Positions 42,438 through 51,377 of a DNA stretch of 64,000 nucleotides are shown here, in pieces (the stretch's first letter is position 1; each line of letters opens with the position of its first letter). A program made the position numbers and the translations under genes. A model generated the notes under the pieces. It made no database searches. It saw only the letters and a list, made by a program, of their open reading frames with translations, and was not told the origin of the DNA. Source of the stretch: Campylobacter gracilis (GTDB lineage: Bacteria; Campylobacterota; Campylobacteria; Campylobacterales; Campylobacteraceae); the NCBI RefSeq assembly GCF_001190745.1, contig NZ_CP012196.1, forward strand, positions 868,001-932,000. Direction: 5' to 3'.

Positions 42438-43715
42438 ATGCAAAAAAACGAGGTTATGAATGATTTTAAAAAGCTGTGCGAGATACCTCACTGTAGCTGC
42501 GAAACGGAGCAGATGAGGGGGTTTTTAGCGGATTTTGCGCGCTCCCAGGGCTTTAGCGTAAACGTCGATGAGGCGGGTAACATCCACGCCGTAAAGGGCG
42601 AGCCTAAAATCTGTCTGCAAAGCCACTACGACATGGTTTGCGTGGGCGCAGCGCCGAATTTGCAGCTCATCGAAGAAAACGGCATCCTAAGGGCGAAAAA
42701 CTCGAGCTTGGGCGCTGACGACGGTATCGGCGTGGCGATGATGATGGGCGCGATGCGGGAGTTTGCGAACTTAGAGTGCCTATTTACCAACGACGAAGAG
42801 GTCGGGCTCGTGGGCGCAAACGCATTTAAGGGTAAAATTCTATCGCCTAATCTGCTAAATTTAGACAGCGAAGAGGACGACCGCGTGACGCTGGGCTGCG
42901 CCGGAGGCATAAACGTAAGCGCAAAAATCAGCGCGCAGACTGTCAAAAAGAGCGGTAAAATTTACGAGATCGGCGTCACCGGGCTTAGCGGTGGGCACTC
43001 GGGTAACGAAATACACAAAAATATCCCAAATGCGACGAAGCTGCTAGCGAAATTTCTCGCCGAGGAGGGCTGTGAGCTAATCAGTCTGGATTTTGGTGAG
43101 AGGAGCAACTCGATCCCCGCAAACGCCGTGTGCAAGGCGCTCTGTACGCATGAACCAAAGCAGCGCGGCCTCGCGTGGGTAAAGAGCCTGGGCGAGGGCG
43201 AAGCGGACGTGCTGGTAAATAGCGGCAAAATTTTGGCGCTCATCAACTCTTTTGCCCAGGGCGTGCGCAGCTACGATACCGAGCTTAATATGGTAAATGA
43301 AAGCATAAATCTCTCGACCGTTAAGCAAAAAGAGGGCGTGATCGAGTTTGACTTTTTTGGACGCGCGATGAAGCGCGAAGGGCTCGAAAATCTAGGCTTT
43401 GAGACCGCTACGCTGGCTGGCGCGCTTGGTTTTGAGGTCAGAGTAGCCGACCGCTCGGCGAACTGGGCGCCGTGCATCAGCGACTTCGCGCATCTAGTAC
43501 TTGAGGAACTGCAAAAACAAAAGCCGCAGGCTAAATTTGCCGCCGTGCACGCAGGCCTTGAGTGCGGCGTACTGGTCGCAAAACAGCCCGAGCTGCAAGC
43601 CTGCTCCATAGGCCCAAATATCCACTCGCCTCACTCCGTAAACGAGCACTGTGAGATAGCGTCGGTGGAGATGATAGCGGAAGTCGTAAGAAGCATCATT
43701 GCTAGACTACAATAA
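42438..43715 (+). CDS. pepD: Aminoacyl-histidine dipeptidase PepD (M20C)
   Basis: Di-zinc peptidase splitting Xaa-His and other dipeptides in the cytoplasm. Metal-site phrases are LQSHYDMVCVG near residue 62, SLGADDGIGVAMM near 90, TNDEEVGLVGA near 117 and LNLDSEEDDRVTLGCAGG near 140; the terminal histidine lies in SIGPNIHSPHSVNEH. 425 residues, a little shorter than E. coli PepD (485). ATG follows AAAAGGAG. Single gene, convergent with nth. Confidence 0.94.
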   Translation: MQKNEVMNDFKKLCEIPHCSCETEQMRGFLADFARSQGFSVNVDEAGNIHAVKGEPKICLQSHYDMVCVGAAPNLQLIEENGILRAKNSSLGADDGIGVAMMMGAMREFANLECLFTNDEEVGLVGANAFKGKILSPNLLNLDSEEDDRVTLGCAGGINVSAKISAQTVKKSGKIYEIGVTGLSGGHSGNEIHKNIPNATKLLAKFLAEEGCELISLDFGERSNSIPANAVCKALCTHEPKQRGLAWVKSLGEGEADVLVNSGKILALINSFAQGVRSYDTELNMVNESINLSTVKQKEGVIEFDFFGRAMKREGLENLGFETATLAGALGFEVRVADRSANWAPCISDFAHLVLEELQKQKPQAKFAAVHAGLECGVLVAKQPELQACSIGPNIHSPHSVNEHCEIASVEMIAEVVRSIIARLQ

Positions 43716-43738
43716 ATTTAGCGGCTTGTCTTTTTTCT

Positions 43739-43840
43739 TTATACGTCGTTGGAAACTCGGTCGGCTTCGGTCACGTATTGCGTATACGCTTCCTCGCCTC
43801 CGTCGTTTCCGCCTAGTCTAAAGAAAAAATACTTCGCCAT
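43739..43840 (-). CDS. Short 33-residue ORF of unknown nature in the pepD-nth gap
   Basis: ATG at 43840 to TAA at 43741-43739, encoding MAKYFFFRLGGNDGGEEAYT (first 20) and ending VTEADRVSNDV. The composition is protein-like, but there is no clear ribosome site. The same DNA contains the perfect palindrome GCGTATACGC and near-complementary ends (TTTTTTCTT and AAAGAAAAAA), so it might rather be a structured or repetitive element. It lies just past the pepD stop, so it could also serve as a transcription end. Confidence 0.35.
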   Translation of the reverse strand: MAKYFFFRLGGNDGGEEAYTQYVTEADRVSNDV

Positions 43841-44163
43841 TAAAATTTAACGGCGACTCCTCTTTTGAGCGTCTTTATAGAAATTACGCTTGCGGCGTCG
43901 CTACGCTGATTTTGAAATAAATTTTGAAAATTTTAATCTAAGATAGGCTTTATGCCTAGCCTTAATTAAAATTTTCTGCACGACTTTCAAAACGACCTCA
44001 CGATACTTTGTCTTAGCTTCTTGCATTACAAATTTGATTTTAAAATTTGCAGCGATTTTTATAAAATACAGATCATAATAAACACAGCTACCAAGAATCA
44101 AAATTCTAAAATTCCGTCAAATTTAAGCCCGTAAATTTAAGCTCGCATCTGCAGGCCAAAATT
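43841..44163. other. Spacer downstream of nth
   Basis: AT-rich with AAAATTTT words; a minus-strand frame at 43901-44101 shows no family resemblance. Nothing supported. Confidence 0.45.
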
Positions 44164-44799
44164 TTACGGAAAATTCTTATCCTTGCTGCTGCACAGCTCG
44201 TTTAAAAAGCACTCCTTGCAGTTCGGCTTTATCGCTTTACAAGTGTAGCGGCCGAAAAGCACCATGCCTTGATGCAGCTTGCCAAGATCCGTCTTAAAAG
44301 CCTCGCTTAGATCGCGCTCCGTAAGCTCGGGCGTCTTTGCACGGCTCAGCCCCAGGCGATGCGCGACGCGAAAGACGTGCGTATCCACCGCCATCACGTT
44401 TGCGCCCGCGCCCTCTAAAAGCACGACGTGAGCGGTCTTTTGCCCCACGCCCGCAAGAGATTTTAGCCCCGCTTCATCAAGCGGCACGACGCCGTCAAAG
44501 TCGCGAACCACCGCTTGCGCCATTTTGATTAAATTTACCGCTTTGTTGTTGTAGAAATTGCACGAGCTAATTAGCAGCTTTACGCTTGCCAGATTGGCTT
44601 TTGCAAGCTCTGCAACGCTAGGAAATTCCGCAAAAAAGCGCGGCGTGATCAAATTTACCCGCTTGTCGGTACACTGCGCGCTAAGCATCACACAGACCAA
44701 AAGCTGATAGTTATCTTTAAATTTCAGCTCGCTGCGCTCTTCTGCGAAGTTTTGCAAAATCCTCTTTTTTATCTCTAAAATATCTTTTTTACTTCTCAT
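44164..44799 (-). CDS. nth: Endonuclease III (DNA glycosylase/AP lyase)
   Basis: Base-excision repair enzyme that removes oxidised pyrimidines. The helix-hairpin-helix LAGVGQKTAHVVL holds the catalytic lysine, and MAVDTHVFRVAHRLGL the aspartate. The Fe-S loop has cysteines at 187, 194, 197 and 203 (C-x6-C-x2-C-x5-C). ATG at 44799 is eight bases after GAGG; the ATG at 44805 is too close to it. Divergent from peb4, as in C. jejuni Cj0595c-Cj0596. Confidence 0.95.
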   Translation of the reverse strand: MRSKKDILEIKKRILQNFAEERSELKFKDNYQLLVCVMLSAQCTDKRVNLITPRFFAEFPSVAELAKANLASVKLLISSCNFYNNKAVNLIKMAQAVVRDFDGVVPLDEAGLKSLAGVGQKTAHVVLLEGAGANVMAVDTHVFRVAHRLGLSRAKTPELTERDLSEAFKTDLGKLHQGMVLFGRYTCKAIKPNCKECFLNELCSSKDKNFP

Positions 44800-44847
44800 T
44801 TGCATTTCCTCAAGGTGGAATTCTACCCTAAAATTCTAAAGTACAGT

Positions 44848-44875
44848 TTGATTGTTAACAACTTTGAGTTATAAT
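44848..44875 (+). promoter_or_regulatory. Candidate promoter of peb4 (TTGATT-N16-TATAAT) with palindrome
   Basis: -35-like TTGATT at 44848-44853, sixteen-base spacer, TATAAT at 44870-44875, 27 bases before the peb4 start. The spacer contains the palindrome TTGTTAACAA at 44852-44861, which could be an operator. Confidence 0.6.
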
Positions 44876-44901
44876 CGTCATTAAAATTTTTTTAAGGAAT
44901 T

Positions 44902-45714
44902 ATGATGAAAAAAGTTTTATTTACAGCACTTAGTTTGGCTGCCGCTATCAGCCTTAACGCTACCGTTTACGCTACCGTAAATGGCAAAGACGTAACCGAA
45001 AAAGAGCTTGCTCCGCTACTTCAAGGCATAGGCAATGTAGATATTGCCGCTCTTAATGCAGAGCAAAAAAAGGAGCTTATCGATAAAGGCATCGATCTGA
45101 TGCTGCTAACGGATGAAGCTAAAAAATCTGGCGTTATGGACGAAGACGTTTATAAAAAAGAGCTTGAAATCGTAAAAGATAACTTAGCACTTCGCGTATG
45201 GCAGGCTAAAGAAGCCAGCAAAATAAATATCGACGATAAAGAAATAGCCGATTTTTATAACAAAAACAAAGCGCGCTTTACCGAGCCTGCGAGAATCAAA
45301 GCGGCTCAGATCGTAGTTAAAACCGAAGCTGAGGCAAACGATATTATTAAGCAGTTAAAAGGGCTTAGCGACAGTGCGCTATTTACTAAATTTGCAGAGC
45401 TTGCCAAAGCTAAATCTATCGATCCGCAGGCCAAACAAACTAGCGGCGAGCTAGGCTGGATGCCTAGTGATCAGGTCAAGCCTTTTGCCGATGCGATCTC
45501 TAAGATAAAAGATGGTCAAATCACTACTAAAGCGATTAGAAGCAGAGTCGGATATCACGTCGTGTTAAAAGAGGAGTCTCAAGCTAAAAAGCAGTTAAGT
45601 CAAAGCGAGGCAAAGCCTTTTATTGAGCGCGTGCTTAGACAGCAAAAAGCGGCAAAAGTAGTCGAGCAAAAAGCGGCAGATCTTCACAAAAACGCTAAAA
45701 TCGAGTATAAATAA
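44902..45714 (+). CDS. peb4: Periplasmic peptidyl-prolyl isomerase / chaperone, PEB4 (CBF2) type
   Basis: Exported parvulin-family chaperone for outer-membrane proteins; in C. jejuni PEB4 is a major antigen. 270 residues: signal peptide ending near SLNA (residue 20), N-terminal SurA-like helices, and the PpiC rotamase domain from about 128 to 225 (PARIKAAQIVVKTEAEA, SGELGWMPSDQVKPF, GYHVVLKEE). The order nth / peb4-fba matches C. jejuni Cj0595c-Cj0597. Good promoter upstream and 14 bp to fba. Confidence 0.94.
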   Translation: MMKKVLFTALSLAAAISLNATVYATVNGKDVTEKELAPLLQGIGNVDIAALNAEQKKELIDKGIDLMLLTDEAKKSGVMDEDVYKKELEIVKDNLALRVWQAKEASKINIDDKEIADFYNKNKARFTEPARIKAAQIVVKTEAEANDIIKQLKGLSDSALFTKFAELAKAKSIDPQAKQTSGELGWMPSDQVKPFADAISKIKDGQITTKAIRSRVGYHVVLKEESQAKKQLSQSEAKPFIERVLRQQKAAKVVEQKAADLHKNAKIEYK

Positions 45715-45728
45715 TATAGGAGCTAAAA

Positions 45729-46793
45729 ATGGGCGTTTTAGATATAGTAAAACCGGGCGTTTTAAGCGGCGATGACGTAAGTAAGGTCTATGCGTATGCG
45801 AAGCAGCAGGGCTTTGCGATCCCTGCGGTAAACGTAGTGGGATCAAATTCCATAAACGCCGTCTTGGAAAGCGCTAAAATCGCAAATTCGCCCGTAATAA
45901 TTCAGTTTAGCAACGGCGGCGCAGCGTTTTATGCGGGTGCTGCTTGCCCTAATGCCGCAGTTTTGGGCGCTATCGCAGGCGCGCATCAAGTGCATGCTCT
46001 GGCGGCTCATTACGGCGTTGCGGTGATTTTACATACCGATCATGCTGCAAGAAAGCTGCTTCCGTGGATCGACGAGCTTATCAAAGCTAATACCACTCAT
46101 AAAAAAGCTCACGGCGTGCCGCTTTTTAGCTCGCACATGCTCGATCTTAGCGAGGATGATTTGGAGCTAAATTTAGCGACCTGCGAGAAGTATTTGGAAA
46201 TTTTAAGCGATCTTGGAATTTCGCTTGAGATCGAGCTTGGCGTCACAGGCGGCGAAGAGGATGGCGTCGATAATACCGGTGTCGATAACACGCGGCTTTA
46301 CACCCAGCCCGCAGATGTCGCACTCGCCTATGAGCGACTTGGCAAAATCAGTGATAGATTCAGCATTGCAGCGAGCTTCGGTAACGTCCACGGCGTGTAT
46401 AAGCCGGGCAACGTCGTGCTGAGACCTGAAATTTTGAAAAATTCGCAAAAATTCGTGCGCGAGAAATTTAACCTACAATCTGAAAAGCCCGTAAATTTCG
46501 TCTTTCATGGCGGCAGCGGCAGCGAGACCTCTGACATCAAAGCGGCCGTTAGCTACGGCGTCGTTAAGATGAATATCGACACTGACACGCAGTGGGCGTT
46601 TTGGGACGGCGTGCGCGCTTATGAGGCCAAAAATCGCGGCTATTTGCAAGCTCAAATCGGCAATCCGGAAGGTGAGGATAAACCGAATAAAAAATTCTAC
46701 GATCCTCGCAAATGGCTGAGAGCAGGCGAGCAGAGTATGGTGGCGCGCTTGCAGGTCGCATTTGACAATCTAAATTGCCTAAATAGGAACTAA
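45729..46793 (+). CDS. fba: Fructose-bisphosphate aldolase class II
   Basis: Zinc aldolase of glycolysis/gluconeogenesis, essential for sugar synthesis in Campylobacter, which do not ferment sugars. 354 residues. Zinc ligands in LHTDHAARKLLPW (near 105), LGVTGGEEDGVDN (near 172), SFGNVHGVYKPGN (near 218) and FHGGSGSE (near 258). The catalytic aspartate lies in HTDH. ATG follows AGGAG; in operon with peb4 and the motor-like pair. Confidence 0.97.
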   Translation: MGVLDIVKPGVLSGDDVSKVYAYAKQQGFAIPAVNVVGSNSINAVLESAKIANSPVIIQFSNGGAAFYAGAACPNAAVLGAIAGAHQVHALAAHYGVAVILHTDHAARKLLPWIDELIKANTTHKKAHGVPLFSSHMLDLSEDDLELNLATCEKYLEILSDLGISLEIELGVTGGEEDGVDNTGVDNTRLYTQPADVALAYERLGKISDRFSIAASFGNVHGVYKPGNVVLRPEILKNSQKFVREKFNLQSEKPVNFVFHGGSGSETSDIKAAVSYGVVKMNIDTDTQWAFWDGVRAYEAKNRGYLQAQIGNPEGEDKPNKKFYDPRKWLRAGEQSMVARLQVAFDNLNCLNRN

Positions 46794-46794
46794 T

Positions 46795-48084
46795 ATGGAT
46801 CGCCCAAATAACGAAGTGCTCGATATTACGCTACCTGAGGCGAAGGAGCGCTCGCTAGCGGGCGTTTTTTTTAAGATCGCAGCTCTGCCGATCGCGGTTT
46901 TTGTGGTGTTTTTGCTGGGCTATTTGGGGCTTATCGGGCTGAAGGTAGAGACGCACTCGATCCTGATGCTTGCGGTTTTGCTCATTATTGCACTAATTTT
47001 AGCTCGTCATAATGCAGAATATGGTTGCTTAAATTTTCAAAATAATATCGATGATTTCAAGCGCGAGCTAAAGAATTACATCGTCGCCAATCTTCTAAGC
47101 ATTGGTGGTAAGAAAAAATCAGATGCTAGCTTTGATCTTTTTGTGGACGAATACGGCTACTCGCTGCGTAATCAAAACTACGCTTCCGTCGCATCGGCAG
47201 TCTTTCCGATGCTTGGAATTTTAGGAACTTTCATCTCGATTGCGATTTCGATGCCGCACTTTTCCTCAAACAACATCGATGGGCTCGAAACCGAGATCGC
47301 GCAGCTTCTAGGCGGCGTAGGTACGGCGTTTTACGTCTCGATCTATGGAATTTTTTTAGCGCTTTGGTGGATATATTTTGAGAAAAAGGGCATTAGCAAA
47401 TATGAGCGACTGCTCATCAAATACAAAAATTCCACTAAAAATTTTTTCTGGAACAAAGACGAAATAACACAGGGCTATCTGAGTGAAATTTTAAACGCTA
47501 ATTCTGAAATTTCGCGCTCGTTTGCAATGATGAGCTCTACGAATTTTACCGAAAGACTAAACCGCCTAATTGATGAAAAAATCGGCGCTTTTGAAAGCGT
47601 GATGGAAGCCGAGAAGCGAAGTATGGCGATTACACAAGAAGAGCTTGAAAAAGCAGGAGAGATGATCCAAAGGACAAATCTCGCTCACGGTGAGCTAGAT
47701 AAGAGCTTCGCTCAAATTTTATCTGCGCTTAAGTCCGTGTCTGCAAGCCTAATCGAAATTCAAAATGGAATTTCCGCGCAGTATCTAAGCCAGTCTAAGG
47801 CTTTAACGGACGGGCAAGGCGAGCTGGCTAACGTTACGAGTGCATTAAGCGCTCAAATCAAGAGCCTAAATGCCTCCTTAGGCGGGTTTGCGGGCGAAAT
47901 TTCAAGTTCGCAGAATGCTTACGCTGCTAAAATTGACGCTAGCTTTAAGGGGCTAAGCGCGGATTTGAAGGCACTTTTAGCTGGAGAGGACACTGCGCGG
48001 ACGAGCAACGAAAGCATCATCGAAGAGCTTCGAAAAACGCTTGCGAGCATCGATGAAAAAGCACTTTTAGATGAAAACGAATAA
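46795..48084 (+). CDS. MotA/TolQ/ExbB-type proton channel family membrane protein
   Basis: 429 residues: two N-terminal membrane helices (about 25-45, 50-65), a cytoplasmic segment, then two helices around 140-200 with MLGILGTFISIAISMP and GGVGTAFYVSIYGIFLALWW, the core motif of MotA/ExbB/TolQ channels. After residue 215 comes a long helical, probably coiled-coil tail (to 429). Matches the position of C. jejuni Cj0598. With the overlapping OmpA-like gene it should form an ion-driven complex tied to peptidoglycan. ZorA of Zorya systems has a similar channel-plus-long-tail plan. Confidence 0.88.
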   Translation: MDRPNNEVLDITLPEAKERSLAGVFFKIAALPIAVFVVFLLGYLGLIGLKVETHSILMLAVLLIIALILARHNAEYGCLNFQNNIDDFKRELKNYIVANLLSIGGKKKSDASFDLFVDEYGYSLRNQNYASVASAVFPMLGILGTFISIAISMPHFSSNNIDGLETEIAQLLGGVGTAFYVSIYGIFLALWWIYFEKKGISKYERLLIKYKNSTKNFFWNKDEITQGYLSEILNANSEISRSFAMMSSTNFTERLNRLIDEKIGAFESVMEAEKRSMAITQEELEKAGEMIQRTNLAHGELDKSFAQILSALKSVSASLIEIQNGISAQYLSQSKALTDGQGELANVTSALSAQIKSLNASLGGFAGEISSSQNAYAAKIDASFKGLSADLKALLAGEDTARTSNESIIEELRKTLASIDEKALLDENE

Positions 48085-49093
48085 CGAAGAAAAAGAGACC
48101 TTTTGGATCGCGTATGCCGATTTGATGGCGGGGCTGCTTTTTGTTTTCGTGCTTTTAGTAGGCGGCATCATCGTCAAATACTTCCTCACGCAAAGCAACC
48201 TGCAGGAGAAAGAAAGCCAAATTTCAAGCGCGCTAGCAAGCCTTCAAAGCCAGGAGAAAAAAAGCGCCGAGCTTGAGGCGCTGAATAAAATTTTTAGCGA
48301 CCAGCTCGAGAAGCTAAACATCGAAAACACCGACCTTCGCAAGCAAAATTCCATCTATTTCATACAGATCGAAGATCTAACCGAGATGGCGGAAAAGCTG
48401 AAAAAAGAAAATTTAGACATCAACTCGCTTCTGCAAAAAGCGCGCGAGGACGCCAACGCTACGATCAGCCAAAACGAACTTAAAATCGCCTTTTTGCTTG
48501 ATCAGCTCACGAAGAAGGAGAGCGATTTTAATAAAATTTTACAAGACCTCAACGTCACGAAAAACCGCATCCGTAACCTAACCGGAATGAAGGTTAAGAT
48601 CATCGCCGATCTGAAGGAGAAGCTGGGCGGCAAGATCCGCATCGATAACGAAAGCGGCGCGATGACGCTAAGCTCGTCGATCCTTTTCGACAAGGGCTCA
48701 AGCGAGCTGAAAGAGGGCGCCAAAGAGACGCTCCGCTCGACGCTACAGAGCTATTTCGCTGCGCTTTTGAATAACGACGAAATTCGCGAAAATTTAGATC
48801 AGATCATCATCGAAGGGCACACGGACAGCGACGGCGGGTATTTGTACAACCTTGAGCTCTCGCAAAATAGGGCGTTTGCCGTGATGGATTTCATCAACTC
48901 GTGGAATAAAGATGAGCGGCTGCAAAAATATCTCATCGCCAGCGGTCGCAGCTACACGCAGCCCGTGATGCGCAGAGGCGTCGAGGACAAGGACGCCAGC
49001 CGCCGCATCGAGATAAAATTTACCCTTTCAAACAAAGAGGCGATGGATGAGATCAGGAAATTTTTGCAGTTCGACGCGAACGCTACGAATTAG
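48071..49093 (+). CDS. MotB/OmpA-type peptidoglycan-binding membrane protein
   Basis: 340 residues. The single N-terminal helix begins FWIAYADLMAGLLFVFVLLVGG, with an aspartate at the head of the helix where MotB-like proteins carry the proton-binding residue. A coiled coil of about 130 residues (30-165) is followed by an OmpA C-terminal domain with IIEGHTDSDGGYLYNLELSQ and ASRRIEIKFTL, which binds peptidoglycan. The start lies 14 bp inside the channel gene, so the two are made together. Same pairing as C. jejuni Cj0598-Cj0599. No defence genes follow. Confidence 0.9.
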   Translation: MKTNNEEKETFWIAYADLMAGLLFVFVLLVGGIIVKYFLTQSNLQEKESQISSALASLQSQEKKSAELEALNKIFSDQLEKLNIENTDLRKQNSIYFIQIEDLTEMAEKLKKENLDINSLLQKAREDANATISQNELKIAFLLDQLTKKESDFNKILQDLNVTKNRIRNLTGMKVKIIADLKEKLGGKIRIDNESGAMTLSSSILFDKGSSELKEGAKETLRSTLQSYFAALLNNDEIRENLDQIIIEGHTDSDGGYLYNLELSQNRAFAVMDFINSWNKDERLQKYLIASGRSYTQPVMRRGVEDKDASRRIEIKFTLSNKEAMDEIRKFLQFDANATN

Positions 49094-49433
49094 CGGCTCG
49101 CCTTTAACGGCTCGCTCGAAATTTTAGCCCGCAAAGGGGAGGCTTAAAATTTTAAAATTCTTAAAGAATTAACGGCTCATCTGAAATTTTAACGGCGGCG
49201 AAACGCATCCTTTTATTTTGGCGCAAATATCGTAAATAGCGCGCGCTAAATTTTACGCAGCGCCTACGCAGCGCCTACGCAGCATCTGCCGCGGCAAAAA
49301 GAGTTTAAATTTAGACTCGCGCATTTTGACGCGCTTTTAGTACCGCCGCGCGGATAATATAGTCTAAATTTATACTTTTAATTTAAGCCACAAATTTAAG
49401 CGAACTTCGCGAGCGGCTTCAAATTTAAATGAA
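49094..49433. other. Spacer with short tandem repeat after the motor pair
   Basis: 340 bp with AAATTT words and an 11-bp tandem repeat (see 49254-49286). No gene. Confidence 0.5.
49254..49286. repeat. 11-bp tandem repeat TACGCAGCGCC
   Basis: Two perfect units at 49254-49264 and 49265-49275, then a third with the last bases changed (TACGCAGCATC). Confidence 0.75.
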
Positions 49434-51230
49434 TTAAAATCCTTGCTCGTTTAATTTTTTATAGGTGTAGCAACTACGCTTGATCCCTAGATTGCAGGCT
49501 TTACCATAGTATTTTTTCGCCATACTCTTATCTTTTTTTACCCCTTTGCCAGATTCATATAAATATCCAAGATTATTGCACCCTTCGGCAATTTCTAAAT
49601 CACAAGCCTTGGAAAATAATTTATTTGCTATTCGGTAATCTTGTTTTACACCTTTACCAGATTCATATAGATGTCCGAGGCCATCACACCCTTCACCGGC
49701 TTCTAAATCACAAGCCTTAGAAAACAATTCGCTCGCTTTTTCGTAATCTTGCTTTGTGCCTGCGCCTGAATAATATAAAAATCCAAGATTATGACATCCT
49801 ATACCATATTCTAAATCACAAGCTTTGGAATATAGTTCACTTGCTTTTTTATAGTCTTGGTTTACACCGTAGCCTGAATGATATAAAAATCCTAGATTGT
49901 AGCACCCTTCGGCAATTTCTAAATCACAAGCCTTGGAAAATAATTTATTTGCTATTTGGTAATCTTGTTTTACACCTTCTCCCTGTTCATATAAAGCTCC
50001 TAAGTTGACACACCCTAGTCCATCTCCAAGATTGCAAGCTTTAGAATACAGGTCTTTTGCTTTTTCAAAGTCTTGTTTTACACCTTTACCAGACTCATAT
50101 AGAACCCCGAGACTATTGCAACCTTCACCGACATCCAAATCGCAAGCCTTAGAATATAGTTCATTTGCTTTGTTATGGTTTTGCTCTATGACTTTCCCTT
50201 GCTCATATAAAACTCCTAGATCGCTACATCCTAGCCCGTTTCCCAAATCGCAAGCTTTGGAATATAGTTCACTTGCTTTCTTGTAGTCCTGTTTTGCACT
50301 TTCGCTGGAACTATACAAAACTCCTAGACTATAGCATCCTGTGCTATGCCCTAAATCGCAAGCTCTAGAATATAAATTTATTGCTTTTTCAAAGTCTTGT
50401 TCTATGCCTTCGCCTGAGGCATACCAAAACCCTAGAGCATAGCATCCTATGCTATATCCTAAATCACAAGTCCTAGAAAACAATTCATTTGCTTTCTTAT
50501 AGTCCTGCTTTGTATGATTACCCAAATAGTATGAAGCTCCAAGATTGTAACATCCTTCGGCAACTTCTAAATCGCAAGCTTTAGAATAGAATTGATCCGC
50601 TTTTTGGTAGCTTTGTTTTACGCCTTCCCCTTTTTCATATAAAATTCCAAGATTATGGCAGCTTTCGCCATGTTTTAAATCGCAAGCTTTCAAATATAGC
50701 TCGCTTGCTTTTTTATAATCCTGTTTTGCGCCTTCGCCCGAGGCATATAAAAGCCCGAGATTGTAGCATCCGCGGCCTTCTTGCAAATCGCAAGCTTTGG
50801 AAAGCAGTTCGGTTGCTTTTTTGTAATCTTGCTTTACTCCTTTGCCTGAGTAGTATAAAACACCCAGATTGCCGCAAGCTATGCTATTTTTTAAGTCGCA
50901 GGCTTTAGAATATAGTTCAGTTGCTTTTTTATAATCTTGCTCCGCGCCCTTGCCGTATTCATATGACGCCCCTAAGGTGGTACAACCCCAGCCGTCGCCC
51001 AAATTACAGGCTTTGGAGTTTAGCTCCTTAGATTTTTCATAATCCTGCTTCACACCATCCCCTGAATAGTATGCCATGGCGAGATTTACGCATGCTAAGG
51101 TGTTGTTATTATCGCATTTGCTTCGCAACTTGCTTATACCGGGATCCTCTTGTTCCGTCGATGACAAAGCTGTGGCTTCTGCTAGCGATAAAACCGCCGT
51201 GGCGATCAGCGCCAAAAATATCTTTTTCAT
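49434..51230 (-). CDS. Exported Sel1-repeat, cysteine-rich Hcp-like protein, 16 repeats
   Basis: 598 residues: signal peptide MKKIFLALIATAVLSLAEA, then fifteen full 36-residue Sel1-like repeats and part of a sixteenth. Each has a cysteine pair (SKACDLxxxxGC) that forms a disulfide inside a helical hairpin in Helicobacter Hcp proteins, plus LGxLYxxGxGVKQDYxKA. H. pylori HcpA/HcpC are shorter (about 7 repeats) and are secreted, penicillin-binding and immunogenic. A peptidoglycan- or host-related role is inferred. Repeats 11-12 and 14-15 are nearly identical, a recent internal duplication. Confidence 0.92.
   Translation of the reverse strand: MKKIFLALIATAVLSLAEATALSSTEQEDPGISKLRSKCDNNNTLACVNLAMAYYSGDGVKQDYEKSKELNSKACNLGDGWGCTTLGASYEYGKGAEQDYKKATELYSKACDLKNSIACGNLGVLYYSGKGVKQDYKKATELLSKACDLQEGRGCYNLGLLYASGEGAKQDYKKASELYLKACDLKHGESCHNLGILYEKGEGVKQSYQKADQFYSKACDLEVAEGCYNLGASYYLGNHTKQDYKKANELFSRTCDLGYSIGCYALGFWYASGEGIEQDFEKAINLYSRACDLGHSTGCYSLGVLYSSSESAKQDYKKASELYSKACDLGNGLGCSDLGVLYEQGKVIEQNHNKANELYSKACDLDVGEGCNSLGVLYESGKGVKQDFEKAKDLYSKACNLGDGLGCVNLGALYEQGEGVKQDYQIANKLFSKACDLEIAEGCYNLGFLYHSGYGVNQDYKKASELYSKACDLEYGIGCHNLGFLYYSGAGTKQDYEKASELFSKACDLEAGEGCDGLGHLYESGKGVKQDYRIANKLFSKACDLEIAEGCNNLGYLYESGKGVKKDKSMAKKYYGKACNLGIKRSCYTYKKLNEQGF
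49578..49979. repeat. Recent 324-bp internal duplication in the Sel1-repeat gene
   Basis: Bases 49578-49655 recur at 49902-49979 with one mismatch (C/T), exactly 324 bp (three 108-bp units) apart. Confidence 0.8.
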
Positions 51231-51377
51231 ACATCGCTCCGTTTAAAATTTTGGCTATTTTATTTCATTTTCGCTTAATCTTTTGAAAATCGGTGAGCTG
51301 TAAATTTACGCAGTCGTAAGCTTAAAGGCAAAATTTAGCAAAAAGCGTTAAAATTCCAAGCAAAACAAGGAGCGAAA

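Noticed and set aside
46795-49093. Zorya anti-phage system
   Set aside because: Only the motor-like pair is present; no zorC, zorD or zorE, and the locus is syntenic with a conserved C. jejuni housekeeping region.
49578-51120. CRISPR array, because of regular ~108-bp repeats
   Set aside because: The periodicity is coding (36-residue Sel1 repeats) with no separate spacers.
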